A DNA stretch of 64,000 nt from Streptomyces sp. DG2A-72 (GCF_030499575.1 NZ_JASTLC010000001.1:6968001-7032000); one strand, 5' to 3'. Positions 44,845-52,567 are shown, numbered from the stretch's first letter. Translations and numbers: made by a program. The notes: generated by a model not told the origin, from the letters alone.

Positions 44845-45151
44845 GCCGACCGACGGTCGAGACGCTGCCGCGTGGTCGCCTCTCGACAGCGACGGCTGGT
44901 ACGCGACCCGAAACGCGACTACCGCACTGCGGGACGTCCTCGTGCGCGCTGGCCTGGAGAAGGACTTCCCCTACCTGCGCGCGGACTTGAACGCCTTCGG
45001 GCACGGCCTCGTCGAACTGGGCCGAGTGTCCCCCGCCACGGCCGAGCGTCTCGCAGAGCTCCTGCGTCTGGCCCTGGCAAGCGGCTTCGGCCGAGACCAT
45101 GACGACGAGCACGAGCCGACCATCACCGAAGAACGCAAGGGAAGGGCCTGA
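44834..45151 (+). CDS. Small element protein, paralogue of the next gene
   Basis: 105 residues, overlapping the previous gene by 11 bases. The segment LVRAGLEKDFPYLRADLNAF and HGLVELGRVSPATAERLAEL is closely matched in the following protein. Function unknown; the pair is typical of XRE-linked operons in Streptomyces elements. Confidence 0.6.
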   Translation: MPDEPTDGRDAAAWSPLDSDGWYATRNATTALRDVLVRAGLEKDFPYLRADLNAFGHGLVELGRVSPATAERLAELLRLALASGFGRDHDDEHEPTITEERKGRA

Positions 45152-45155
45152 CGCC

Positions 45156-45464
45156 ATGACCGACCGCCGCGGAGTGGTAGCCAAGCGAGCGGAGAACCTG
45201 TCGCCCGGCGTGCCCTACGTACGCGGCTGGAATCGCGCACGACGTAGCGCCGGCGCCCTGGCTGATCAGCTCGTGCTACTCGGTCTGGACTCCGACTTTC
45301 CCGGTCTGGTGGCCGACGTGAACGTCTTCGGTGACGGGTTGGTGCAGCTAGGGACCGTTCGCCCTGAAGCGGCGGAGCTGCTGGCGAGGCTGATCGCGGC
45401 CGGACTGGCCGCGGAATCGCGTGACGCGCCGCTGCTCCCTCCCTGGGAAACGCCTGTGGCTTGA
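45156..45464 (+). CDS. Small element protein, paralogue of the previous gene
   Basis: 102 residues from ATG at 45,156 with GGAAGG upstream, starting 4 bases after the previous stop. LVLLGLDSDFPGLVADVNVF and GDGLVQLGTVRPEAAELLAR repeat the pattern of its neighbour, so the two arose by duplication. Function unknown. Confidence 0.6.
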   Translation: MTDRRGVVAKRAENLSPGVPYVRGWNRARRSAGALADQLVLLGLDSDFPGLVADVNVFGDGLVQLGTVRPEAAELLARLIAAGLAAESRDAPLLPPWETPVA

Positions 45465-45480
45465 CCTGCTTCTCGGCGGT

Positions 45481-45549
45481 CGGTTGCCCTGCCGCTCGGC
45501 CGGGACCGGCGCCCCAGCGCCGCAGCCCGGACGAACGGCAGGGCAACCG
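45481..45549. terminator. Large hairpin ending the XRE-linked operon
   Basis: Outer 14-bp perfect stem CGGTTGCCCTGCCG (45,481-45,494 with 45,536-45,549) enclosing a CGGCGC/GCGCCG hairpin (45,507-45,522). It lies 17 bases after the last operon stop and just before the first attachment scar. Confidence 0.65.
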
Positions 45550-45554
45550 CCATC

Positions 45555-45691
45555 AGCTTGGGAAGCTTGGGCTATCTACGGGTGGTTGCTGGGCTGACCT
45601 GTGGCGGAGTGGCTACGGGGTCTGACTGGCCGGCGGCCCGGTCCCCGTTATTCCCTGTGGTTCCCGCACAGCCTGGCACGACCGCTTGGTC
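45555..45691. repeat. Scar type G, copy 1: tRNA-Gly(CCC) anticodon arm plus arm site
   Basis: Starts AGCTTGGGAAGCTTGGG, the complement of a tRNA-Gly anticodon arm (loop with CCC). The shared spacer (CTGACCTGYGGCGG, TTCCC-GTGGTTCCC) follows, then TGGCACG at 45,674. The second arm repeat is degenerate (TTGGTCCCG). Four more copies follow in the window, all in this orientation. Confidence 0.7.
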
Positions 45692-45780
45692 CCGAACTCT
45701 CGGCTGGGAGGTCATCGGGGGTCCGATGCGCTGCTCAGTCAGTCTCGGCTGCGGTCACGATGGTTGCTGTACCGCAGCGC

Positions 45781-46173
45781 TCATTGCAGCCGCTCCGCGT
45801 GGTCATACTCGGCTGCCCTGAACGTGGGCCAGTACGTGATCTGGGGCTGGGTTCGCTCGATCATCGCCAACAGTGCCCCACCGTGCAGGATGCGCACACT
45901 GATCTCGGCTCCTTGCGCGCCCGCAAGGTTGTCGACCACATAGAGGTAGTAGTGCTCGGGGTTCGCCCTGGCGGCCTCCACCTGCCGGTGCTCCAGCGGC
46001 AGCGCTTCGCTGCGCGCCGTGCGGCTGAAGGCCTTCACCTCGATCAGGCGAGGCAGACTTTCGACGTCGTACGGGAGGCCCGAGGTGCGGACGTCCTTGG
46101 GATCGCGGCCAGCGGCTCGTTCCAAGGCCATCACGTGCCTAATCGCGGCCTGCTCTGTCTCCTTGTTCCCCAC
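45781..46173 (-). CDS. DUF3883-type nuclease-like protein
   Basis: 130 residues from a GTG with GGGGG upstream. ERAAGRDPKDVRTSGLPYDV and RLIEVKAFS carry the D36 ... E45-x-K47 pattern of a restriction-endonuclease-like fold, as in DUF3883 (the NO VEIN C-terminal domain). In DUF3883 the domain is usually part of larger defence-related proteins; here it stands alone. It is the only gene between scars G1 and G2. Confidence 0.75.
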   Translation of the reverse strand: MGNKETEQAAIRHVMALERAAGRDPKDVRTSGLPYDVESLPRLIEVKAFSRTARSEALPLEHRQVEAARANPEHYYLYVVDNLAGAQGAEISVRILHGGALLAMIERTQPQITYWPTFRAAEYDHAERLQ

Positions 46174-46218
46174 GATGCCCCCTATGGTCAGCAGACCATG
46201 CTGCCGTGAAGACTCTCG

Positions 46219-46356
46219 GCTTGGGAAGCTTGGGTCTTCTCGGGCCGATTACTGGGCTGACCTGCGGCGGGACGATGCTCCGACTTCGGGGGATCCGTGG
46301 CCTGGTCCCCGCTGTTCCCCGTGAGTCCCCTCTGGACCTGGCACGCGAATGGCACG
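46219..46356. repeat. Scar type G, copy 2
   Basis: Core GGCTTGGGAAGCTTGGG; spacer with GGCTGACCTGCGGCGGGAC and CCCCGCTGTTCCCCGTGAG; arm pair TGGCACG at 46,339 and 46,350 (11-base period). Confidence 0.8.
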
Positions 46357-46431
46357 ACTCCCGGTCCCTTGTTGTCAGTGCCTGCGGCTATGGTGCGTCC
46401 GCCATCAAGGGCATTGTTCTGGGGAGGGGCT

Positions 46432-47190
46432 TTGGGGGCCAAGACGGGACTGCTGGTGTACGCCGACGGCGACGTACCGGGGTTGCTGCGACGCGTGGGG
46501 GCGGCGGACCTTCACGATACGGCCACCATGATGCGGCGGCTGTACCCAGGCGGGGAGATCGAGGAGCGCGAGGGCTCGAACCTCTACGACGGCGTGTACC
46601 CGCCGAGGGGGACGGCGTACGCAGCCAGCTGGCCGGGCGTGGATGTCATCGGTGATCAGAGGGTGATGATCGACGCCCCCTCGCAGCTTCCGGAGCACCT
46701 CGTGGCGGCAAGTGCCGGCCGACGGCTCGTCTTGCACGCCATGCACAGTGTCGTCGACTGGCTGGCGTTCGCCGTGTGGGAGGACGGGCGCCTGGTCCGC
46801 TCCCTGAGCCTGTCGCCGGACAGCGGCATCATCGAGAACATCGGCGAACCGCTCCCCTTCGAGCTGCCCTACTGGGCCGGGGACCGCCCGGCGGACATCA
46901 TCCCCTGGCCCGGCGAGGAGGAAGAGCCGTACGCCCTGCCCTTTCACCCCTTGGAGCTGGGCGAAGACGCACTGCGAGCGCTCTGCGGCTTCATCCAGGA
47001 GGGATTTCCCGAGCCGGACGACGTCGACGCAGACAACATCCGACTCCACGGATTCCACGTGTGGGACCCACACGAGCGTGACCCCGCAGAGCAGGCAGCG
47101 GAGCTGCGCAGAGCCGTGGAAACCATGGATCCGCCGCGCTTCTACACACTGAGCCCTGATGGCTCACTGATCGAGCGCGACGACCTTTAG
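46432..47190 (+). CDS. Unknown protein (resembles DUF6928 family)
   Basis: 252 residues from TTG at 46,432, chosen because GGGGAGGGG directly precedes it and the protein begins MGAKTGLLVYADGD as in relatives I recall. LVLHAMHSVVDWLAFAVWED and RSLSLSPDSGIIENIGEP are well preserved. Mixed alpha/beta, no membrane helices. Function unknown; often found alone in actinobacterial accessory DNA. Only gene between scars G2 and the scar at 47.2 kb. Confidence 0.7.
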   Translation: MGAKTGLLVYADGDVPGLLRRVGAADLHDTATMMRRLYPGGEIEEREGSNLYDGVYPPRGTAYAASWPGVDVIGDQRVMIDAPSQLPEHLVAASAGRRLVLHAMHSVVDWLAFAVWEDGRLVRSLSLSPDSGIIENIGEPLPFELPYWAGDRPADIIPWPGEEEEPYALPFHPLELGEDALRALCGFIQEGFPEPDDVDADNIRLHGFHVWDPHERDPAEQAAELRRAVETMDPPRFYTLSPDGSLIERDDL

Positions 47191-47219
47191 CTCACGACCT
47201 CTTTGTCCCGAAGCAACTC

Positions 47220-47325
47220 GGGTGAGGGTGGTCCCTTGGGCTGGTGTGTCTCTCACCTGCGTTGATGGTCCGCAGACGTTCGCGGGCGTCCGCCGCTGTT
47301 CGTGGGCGTTGTCACGCAGTTAGAC
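47220..47325. repeat. Scar of a distinct type (H), core unclear
   Basis: The region TGGTCCGCAGACGTTCGCGG to GTTGTCACGCAGTTAGACAC ends with a degenerate pair GTTGTCAC/GTTAGACAC at 11-base period. It separates two single-gene modules as the other scars do. No tRNA core is evident. Confidence 0.4.
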
Positions 47326-47395
47326 ACTCACCGTCCGATCGCAGGATGGGGCAAGCCACGGTCTGGTCTGGGTTGGTCCAGTAGAGAATGGCACG

Positions 47396-47870
47396 GTGGA
47401 CGTAGCTGCGGAACTGCGGGCTCTTACGGGCTCTTTGGCGCGAGAAGAGGGGGTCTTTGGCCGTGTGGTCGAGGAGGCCGGCGGATCCGTTCCGGAACTC
47501 GTCCGCCGAGGCCGAAGAGGCTTGGAAGCACTATGCAGTGGAGGGCGCAGTCGGCCCGGACACACCAGTAGAGATCGACGACGCGCTCGTGCAGATCGAC
47601 GCTGAGCGCGCAGTGGAGCTTCTGACCTACCTGGCGGCCGATGACCTCGTGCTCCCGAGCTCAGAACGCCGAGACCGCACCCATGCCCGTAGAGCGGCGG
47701 AACGTGTTGTCCGTCTGCTCGGCTACGAGGTCGCTTGGTACACGAACATCACCGACCTCTCGCCCCGGGCACGGGCATGGAACCCGGTCACCCGGCACAC
47801 CTTCGATGGTGTCGTTGCGGGGGCTGGCGATCAGTTCACGGTGGTGTTGTTGCAGGTGGGCGAGGACTAA
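47396..47870 (+). pseudogene. Unknown gene with one frameshift
   Basis: The GTG frame reads MDVAAELRALTGSLAREEGV and EEAGGSVPELV, then one shift near 47,510 leads into SAEAEEAWKHYAVEGAVG and on to FTVVLLQVGED at 47,870. Both parts have coherent composition and together make about 158 residues. Family not recognised. It is the only coding sequence between scars H and R1. Confidence 0.5.
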
Positions 47871-47914
47871 GGCTCCGCATCATGATCGGTACGGACTGTC
47901 CTCTGGTGCCCAGG

Positions 47915-48062
47915 TGCCCTGGCAGGAATCGAACCCGCGACACCCGCTTTAGGAGTTCAATCACGCGGCTCCCATACGGCCCTCGCAGTCCTACCGGTAT
48001 GGCGTGTGTGGTTGGACAGGGCCGCCTGCGTCCATCGCCGTTGATGTCAGCTGGTGATGTCA
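47915..48062. repeat. Scar type R, copy 1: tRNA-Arg(CCT) 3' end plus arm pair
   Basis: 47,915-47,955 on the minus strand is the 3' half of tRNA-Arg(CCT): CTCCTAAAGCGGGTGT, T-arm GCGGGTTCGATTCCTGC, acceptor CAGGGCA. The spacer is about 85 bases, then the arm pair TGATGTCA at 48,042 and 48,055 (13-base period). Confidence 0.8.
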
Positions 48063-48076
48063 GGTTGGATGGACCG

Positions 48077-48343
48077 ATGGAGCGCATTGAGGCCGAGCTG
48101 TTCACAGACGGTGGCAACGACGCCGTAGTCCGCATGCCCGGCAGACGGTTCCCCGGAGTCCTGGTGCAGGGCGACTCCCTTCGCGTCCTCCGCAGCGACG
48201 TGGCCGAGGTAGTGGAGGCCTGCGAACGTGGCGACTTGGATGAAGCTCGGGACTCCGCCGGCCTTCTCCTGGCCGACCTGGATGCGCTGTTGGCGCGGTA
48301 CGAGGCTGCGTTGAACGAGCACGAGATTCCGCGGCCGTACTGA
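48077..48343 (+). CDS. Small unknown protein (resembles DUF6959 family)
   Basis: 88 residues; the ATG is only 15 bases after the arm repeats. MERIEAELFTDGGNDAVVRM, PGRRFPGVLVQGDSLRVLRS and DLDALLARYEAALNEHEI match a small actinobacterial family of unknown role that I recall as DUF6959. Sole gene between scars R1 and G3. Confidence 0.7.
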   Translation: MERIEAELFTDGGNDAVVRMPGRRFPGVLVQGDSLRVLRSDVAEVVEACERGDLDEARDSAGLLLADLDALLARYEAALNEHEIPRPY

Positions 48344-48356
48344 GCTGCCCGACCAT

Positions 48357-48500
48357 CAGCTTGGGAAGCTGCGGGCATTTGAGGCCGATTGGGACGTTGA
48401 CCTGGACGGACGGCGTAACTACAGCCGCGTCGGCGGCAGCTGCTTTCCCCGTGATTCCCCGCTGTTCCCCGCTCGATCTGGTGCGGTTGTGGTGCAGCGG
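48357..48500. repeat. Scar type G, copy 3 (diverged arms)
   Basis: Core CAGCTTGGGAAGCTG; spacer with CCCCGTGATTCCCCGCTGTT; arms TGGTGCGGTTG and TGGTGCAGCGG, still at 11-base period though differing from TGGCACG. Confidence 0.7.
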
Positions 48501-48533
48501 CGACCTCAGTTACGGCAAGTCCAGCTGCCGCGA

Positions 48534-49019
48534 TCACCCTGTGGAGTTCCGCCCTGGGGCCCGGCGCAACCATCTTCGGACACTGTCAGTCGGCGAAGGA
48601 TCGTAGCTGCGGTCACGCCACAGCTCGCGCAGGTGCCTGAACTCGTAATCGCGCCCGGCGTCGGAGTCCTCCAGGGTCTCGGCCCATAGGCGCTCGAAGG
48701 GCTGGCGATGCATCTGTGAAGAGATTGCGCCGCTCCAATCGCGCCAAGTGTCGTCGGAAACCCAGCCTTGAGCACGCAGATCGGCCTCATCCTCGCTGAG
48801 GCGAAAGTACAGCCGGATTGCCATCTCCGCTTGAGGCGTGAGCGTGTGTCCGTCCATACCGCGAAGGGTGGAAGTCGACAGTCTGTCCAGCAACGACCAG
48901 TAGCGAGTCACGTAGACGTCCTCGACCTGGCGGACTCGCTGTGTCCGTACCTGCCAGACGGTGATGCCCCACGCAAGCGCAGCAGGGACCAGTGCGATTG
49001 TCAGTGAAAGCCACTCCAT
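48534..49019 (-). CDS. Single-pass membrane protein of unknown function
   Basis: 161 residues. The N-terminal helix LSLTIALVPAALAWGITVWQ anchors a soluble, helical, charged C-terminal part (YFRLSEDEADLRAQGWVSDD). I do not recognise the family. Sole gene between scars G3 and S1. Confidence 0.6.
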   Translation of the reverse strand: MEWLSLTIALVPAALAWGITVWQVRTQRVRQVEDVYVTRYWSLLDRLSTSTLRGMDGHTLTPQAEMAIRLYFRLSEDEADLRAQGWVSDDTWRDWSGAISSQMHRQPFERLWAETLEDSDAGRDYEFRHLRELWRDRSYDPSPTDSVRRWLRRAPGRNSTG

Positions 49020-49128
49020 GATCGGGAATTGTGGAGCTTGTAGGCTGGCCTGGCCATGCCGTTATGGAACTGGGACTCAGCCGATACCTTGCCCGGCCAT
49101 CCACGGCCCGCGCGTGAGGTGGCATCGA

Positions 49129-49320
49129 CCAACACGCTTTCCAACTGTGTTGGTGGGGCGGTGGGGCGGTGGGGCGGTGGGGCGGTGGGGCGGTGGGGCG
49201 GTGGGGTGTGTGCGGGGGTGTTCACCTGCCTTCATGGACGGCTGGACGTCGGTGTGGGACGGCTCCGGGTCTCGCTTGAACGGCCGTGAACGGGGCTGAA
49301 TGAGACGGAAAATAAGACGG
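49129..49320. repeat. Scar type S, copy 1: tRNA-Ser(GGA) anticodon arm plus arm pair
   Basis: Core CCAACACGCTTTCCAACT followed by GTGTTGG: inverted 7-base arms around an 11-base centre, the complement of a tRNA-Ser anticodon region. The spacer contains a GGTGGGGC tandem array and TTGAACGGCCGTGAACG. Arms TGAGACGG and TAAGACGG at 49,301 and 49,313 (12-base period). Confidence 0.75.
49152..49207. repeat. GGTGGGGC tandem repeat
   Basis: Six perfect and one imperfect copy of the 8-base unit, inside scar S1. Scar S2 has no such array, so it expanded after the copies diverged. Confidence 0.9.
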
Positions 49321-49353
49321 CCGATGAGTGGCCCGCTCCTGCTGCCCTTGATG

Positions 49354-49839
49354 TCACGAAGTGACATCAGGAGTGGGTGTGCCGTATAGGTGCGTCCGCA
49401 TCGCGATCCTCAGGGCTTCGAGTTCGGTTCGGGGAAACGGTCGGCCCCACTGGTCCTCGTAGGACTCCTCGCCCAGTTCGTGAACGATCCGGTCGAAGGC
49501 GCGCACAGCCGACCGGGCCAATGCCGTGACCGAGTGACGGCCTGACCAGAGAAGGGCTCCCGAACTGTCTGGCGTCCGGTCGTCGTCGGCCCTGATCAAG
49601 CGGATATCGACTTCGGGGCCGTCGCGATGGAAGACCCATCGATAGACCTGGGGTTCTCCTTCGAGCTCGGCGCGTGTGTCTTCGTCACCCAGGATCAGCC
49701 GGGCAACGGCATACAGGAACTGCTCGGGGCCATCAGTGACATACGAAGCGATGACCTCTGCCTCGCCTTGATCGTCAGCCACCTTGACGTCGGCCCAACC
49801 ATGGCTGTGCAGCGTCCACGTGATCGCCAGAGACCTCAT
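49354..49839 (-). CDS. Unknown protein
   Basis: 161 residues. The sequence has strand-rich N-terminal half (LHSHGWADVKVADDQGEAEV) and a helical C-terminal half ending near RTHLYGTPTPDVTS. No membrane helix or catalytic motif is apparent. Sole gene between scars S1 and G4; its stop is about 30 bases from the arm repeats. Confidence 0.6.
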   Translation of the reverse strand: MRSLAITWTLHSHGWADVKVADDQGEAEVIASYVTDGPEQFLYAVARLILGDEDTRAELEGEPQVYRWVFHRDGPEVDIRLIRADDDRTPDSSGALLWSGRHSVTALARSAVRAFDRIVHELGEESYEDQWGRPFPRTELEALRIAMRTHLYGTPTPDVTS

Positions 49840-49898
49840 CTCATCCCCCGGGGATCGACCCTACTGCCTGGCATTCGGAGGAGCAGCTCGGCTGCTTA

Positions 49899-50035
49899 GC
49901 TTGGGAAGCTCAGGTTCTCGGTGGGAGGCAGCTTGGCTGAACTGCGGCGGAACGGGCGCGGGGCCTGACTGACCGGCGGCCTGGTCCCCGTCATTCCCCG
50001 TGGTTCCCCGCACGATCTGGCACGTTTCTGGCACG
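49899..50035. repeat. Scar type G, copy 4
   Basis: Core AGCTTGGGAAGCTCAGG; spacer GGCTGAACTGCGGCGGAAC and CCCCGTGGTTCCCCGCACG; arm pair TGGCACG at 50,018 and 50,029 (11-base period). Confidence 0.8.
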
Positions 50036-50076
50036 GGCGCGGCCGTCCGATCTGTGCGTCTGCCGTGAGCCACGGA

Positions 50077-50325
50077 CTACTCGTAGGTGGTCGCAGCTCG
50101 TAGAGCTCGTGCGAAGAAGCTCCAGTCACCGCCGGCGGGCAGATTGCGGGCGGCGTTGTTGTACCAGCCGTCCGCGTCGTCGATCCATGCTGCCAGCGCC
50201 TCCAAGAAACTCGCGAGGTCCGCGTTCTCCCATGAATGGCCCTCCTCGGTGTGGCTCCGGTGGAGGGCACGGACGAAGGCAGCCAGGTCTTCTCTGCTGT
50301 CGACGTGATCAGGAGAAGTGGTCAT
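50077..50325 (-). CDS. Small unknown protein (resembles DUF7660)
   Basis: 82 residues from ATG at 50,325 rather than the longer frame that runs into the scar. LAAFVRALHRSHTEEGHSWE and FLEALAAWIDDADGWYNN match a small helical actinobacterial family I recall as DUF7660, function unknown. Sole gene between scars G4 and R2. Confidence 0.65.
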   Translation of the reverse strand: MTTSPDHVDSREDLAAFVRALHRSHTEEGHSWENADLASFLEALAAWIDDADGWYNNAARNLPAGGDWSFFARALRAATTYE

Positions 50326-50374
50326 GAGAGGCACCCTACTTGGCACGTCCGCAGCAGGGCCGAGCCTGGTGAGC

Positions 50375-50494
50375 ACCGCTTTAGGAGTTCGATCCGAGTC
50401 CGCTCCGGCGGCTGTCGTCGACTGGCGCGACAGCCGGACAGGGTTGTTGGTGTACACCCCCGTCCGGCGTCGTTGATGTCAGCCATGGATGTCA
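50375..50494. repeat. Scar type R, copy 2
   Basis: Core reduced to ACCGCTTTAGGAGTTCGAT (the acceptor and T-arm part of copy 1 is missing); arm pair TGATGTCA/GGATGTCA at 50,474 and 50,487 (13-base period). Confidence 0.7.
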
Positions 50495-50612
50495 GAAGCC
50501 TTCTGATCCGTGGCTCTAGCCGGATCGGTCAACGACGGTCATACCGATTGTTCTTTGCATAGCCGCCGTCTCCATCGTCGTCGGCGGCTATGCAAGCACT
50601 CGGCACCGTAGT

Positions 50613-51980
50613 TCAAATGTCCGAAGGGCTCAAATTCCGGGGCGCATATCTCTGCAGTTGGGCTCTTAGATCGCTTAGTAGCTCCTGAGCGTAAGCGGCT
50701 TCTGCTGTAGCCTCCGTGTCGTTCTGGAGCCGCTTAACGTCAACCTCAAGGCGTTTAATTTCGTGCTGAAGAGCTCGCGCCCCTGGGATGTGAGTCTCAA
50801 ATTCTATATCGTGCGCATCTTCTTGGTCTCGGTGTCGAATGGATTCGACTATCTCCATTTCTTCTGGATCCAGCCTAAATGACATGCGGCTCCCTTTGGT
50901 CTTGGCGGTATATTTGATGTTATCCAAGACGACGCCGGCTTTGAGCGCCTCTCGACGCATCTCTCTTTTTTGATTTTCGGATAGGTCGCTCAACTTACTA
51001 GTGTCCATTCGGGCTCTGGCGTGTAGCCGGTCGAGCAGATCCACGAAGGCGCCCTTGGGGAGCTCCAAGCTGTAGGATCTCACTAGGGGTTGCTCAACTG
51101 AATTCTCGGCTTGCGCAACCGTGGATTCGCTGACAGATACGCCCAGTTCCTCCTTGGCGATCTGCAGAAATCGGCCAAGCTGCACGATGAGAAAATCCGA
51201 CTGGCAGCGAACCTCAAATTCCGCTACTAGCTCTGGACGGGCGCCTACCAGTAGCCCGGCTTCCTTTCTGACCCAGTCTTCTTTGGCGTCATTAGTGACA
51301 AATAGGAGGGGTTCGCATTCCTTGGCCGACTCGGCAAGTAGTTGCTCCCAAACGAAGAAGTCGCCGTGAGAATTTTCTGATTTTCCTGCATCCTTGTAGC
51401 CCGGTGGGATCCTTTCCGTGACACGCCTTTCGAATTCCCTTAGATGCTTCGATGCAGCTTCTTTATTGAACTCTACACCTGTTCTCTCGGCGAAAATTTC
51501 GGCTAGTGCCGCGAGTACGGGGTCCGCGTCGATTACACGCTCAAGCGTTAGATCGAATGCATCGCGGTGCTTACCAATCTCGGTCTTCGCCTGTTGGAAG
51601 GCTTGCTCGATTGGCTTGATGAGTTTCTCTCTATTGGAATCACTGATTGAGCATCGTTTAGAGAATGTGTTGAGCTCTTGGATCACTTTCCTCCTGTGTT
51701 CTTCGAGCGTGTCCGGTACTGAGTCGTAGAGAGTAAGGTGCTCCTTTACTGCCGAGACTCTTCTACCGTAGTACTCCTTTGCGACTTGATGCGGAATCCA
51801 AAGTCGATCCCTTAGGTGGCGAAGTACCATCAGTAGTTCTTCGCGAGCCATTGGCGTAAAACGGTATAGCTCAAGTAGCACGTTCGTGTCTACCGAAATT
51901 CGATAGCTTCTAACAGCGTGTTGATAGTCCGTTGATGGGCGGCGCCAATGACCATCGAAAGCGCTGAGAAAAGTTGACAT
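50613..51980 (-). CDS. PIN-like domain protein (PIN_8 type), AT-rich
   Basis: 455 residues from ATG at 51,980 with GGGGG upstream. The N-terminal PIN-like ribonuclease fold shows VDTNVLLELYRF (D31), a long helical insert, SHGDFFVWEQLL and LLFVTNDAKEDWV. The C-terminal part is helical with a coiled coil (EIKRLEVDVKRLQNDTEATA). Such long PIN proteins occur in defence islands. Base composition is visibly more AT-rich than its neighbours, pointing to a different donor. Sole gene between scar R2 and the scar at 52.15 kb. Confidence 0.8.
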   Translation of the reverse strand: MSTFLSAFDGHWRRPSTDYQHAVRSYRISVDTNVLLELYRFTPMAREELLMVLRHLRDRLWIPHQVAKEYYGRRVSAVKEHLTLYDSVPDTLEEHRRKVIQELNTFSKRCSISDSNREKLIKPIEQAFQQAKTEIGKHRDAFDLTLERVIDADPVLAALAEIFAERTGVEFNKEAASKHLREFERRVTERIPPGYKDAGKSENSHGDFFVWEQLLAESAKECEPLLFVTNDAKEDWVRKEAGLLVGARPELVAEFEVRCQSDFLIVQLGRFLQIAKEELGVSVSESTVAQAENSVEQPLVRSYSLELPKGAFVDLLDRLHARARMDTSKLSDLSENQKREMRREALKAGVVLDNIKYTAKTKGSRMSFRLDPEEMEIVESIRHRDQEDAHDIEFETHIPGARALQHEIKRLEVDVKRLQNDTEATAEAAYAQELLSDLRAQLQRYAPRNLSPSDI

Positions 51981-52150
51981 CTGTCCCCCTCGCACAGGTG
52001 TGTGCGAGAAGGGTAGCGACATACTGAGCCCGCAGCACTGCATTCACTGAAGGTCTCCCTAGTGGCGCATCACGTTTGTGGTTGAGGCTCTTGTGATCTC
52101 GTTGCTCAGCGCCGTTGTGAGCCATCCGCGGGCCAGCGTCCGTCGTGGCG

Positions 52151-52289
52151 CGAGTCACCGTGGGTTCAAATCCCACACCCACCGCGCAGGTGAACGGCCC
52201 CTGACCAGGTAATCGGTCAGGGGCCGTTGTGCTGCGGGTGCCCGCTCGCCACCGTGGTTTCCCGCACGATCGGGCACGGATGGGGCACG
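52151..52289. repeat. Scar with tRNA 3' end on plus strand and G-like arms
   Basis: The T-arm GTGGGTTCAAATCCCAC and acceptor strand ACCCACCGC form a tRNA 3' end (probably tRNA-Ser), without a 5' half. After a terminator hairpin comes the G-type tail CCGTGGTTTCCCGCACGATC and an arm pair GGGCACG at 52,272 and 52,283 (11-base period). Confidence 0.7.
52193..52228 (+). terminator. Hairpin following the tRNA 3' fragment
   Basis: Perfect 14-bp stem AACGGCCCCTGACC with an eight-base loop. This probably was the tRNA terminator, carried along with the fragment. Confidence 0.8.
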
Positions 52290-52388
52290 CGCACCTTCTG
52301 ATCCGTAGCTCTGTAAAGACCGGTCATTGAAGGCCATACAGGCTGTCGGGAGGGCCATGAGAGTCAGTGTTGGGTGCTGCCGGTTGGG

Positions 52389-52411
52389 GTTGCTGTACTT
52401 CGTTGCTGTAC
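52389..52411. repeat. GTTGCTGTAC direct repeat
   Basis: Two exact copies at 52,389 and 52,402 (13-base period), the same layout as the arm pairs of the scars. A single GTTGCTGTACCGCA also occurs near 45,763. Confidence 0.5.
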
Positions 52412-52490
52412 CGCAACGGCAGCCTCGTGCACGGTTCGCTGAAGGGCCCAAGTCCGATTACCGAAACCGGTGGAGAGTGGGGGACAGGGC

Positions 52491-52567
52491 GTGAGGCGGG
52501 CCTGCTGCCCGGTCGATCGAAAGCGACCAGGCCCGGGGGTGGTTGGGACGAATCCCACCCGCCTCAC
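52491..52567 (+). ncRNA. tRNA-like folded segment, candidate RNA
   Basis: GTGAGGCGGG pairs perfectly with CCCGCCTCAC over 10 bp, closing a 77-base unit. Inside, GGTCG/CGACC encloses ATCGAAAG, and TGGG/CCCA encloses ACGAAT, resembling anticodon-like and T-arm-like hairpins. The loop sizes (8 and 6) do not fit a functional tRNA. It lies in a 660-base stretch with no clear gene. Confidence 0.35.

Noticed and set aside
47915..47955. Functional tRNA-Arg(CCT) gene
   Set aside because: Only the anticodon-to-3' part is present; D-arm and 5' acceptor strand are missing. The same applies to the tRNA pieces at 41,506, 52,151 and 62,668.
49129..49320. Possible CRISPR array (short tandem repeats)
   Set aside because: The 8-base units have no spacers and no cas genes are nearby.
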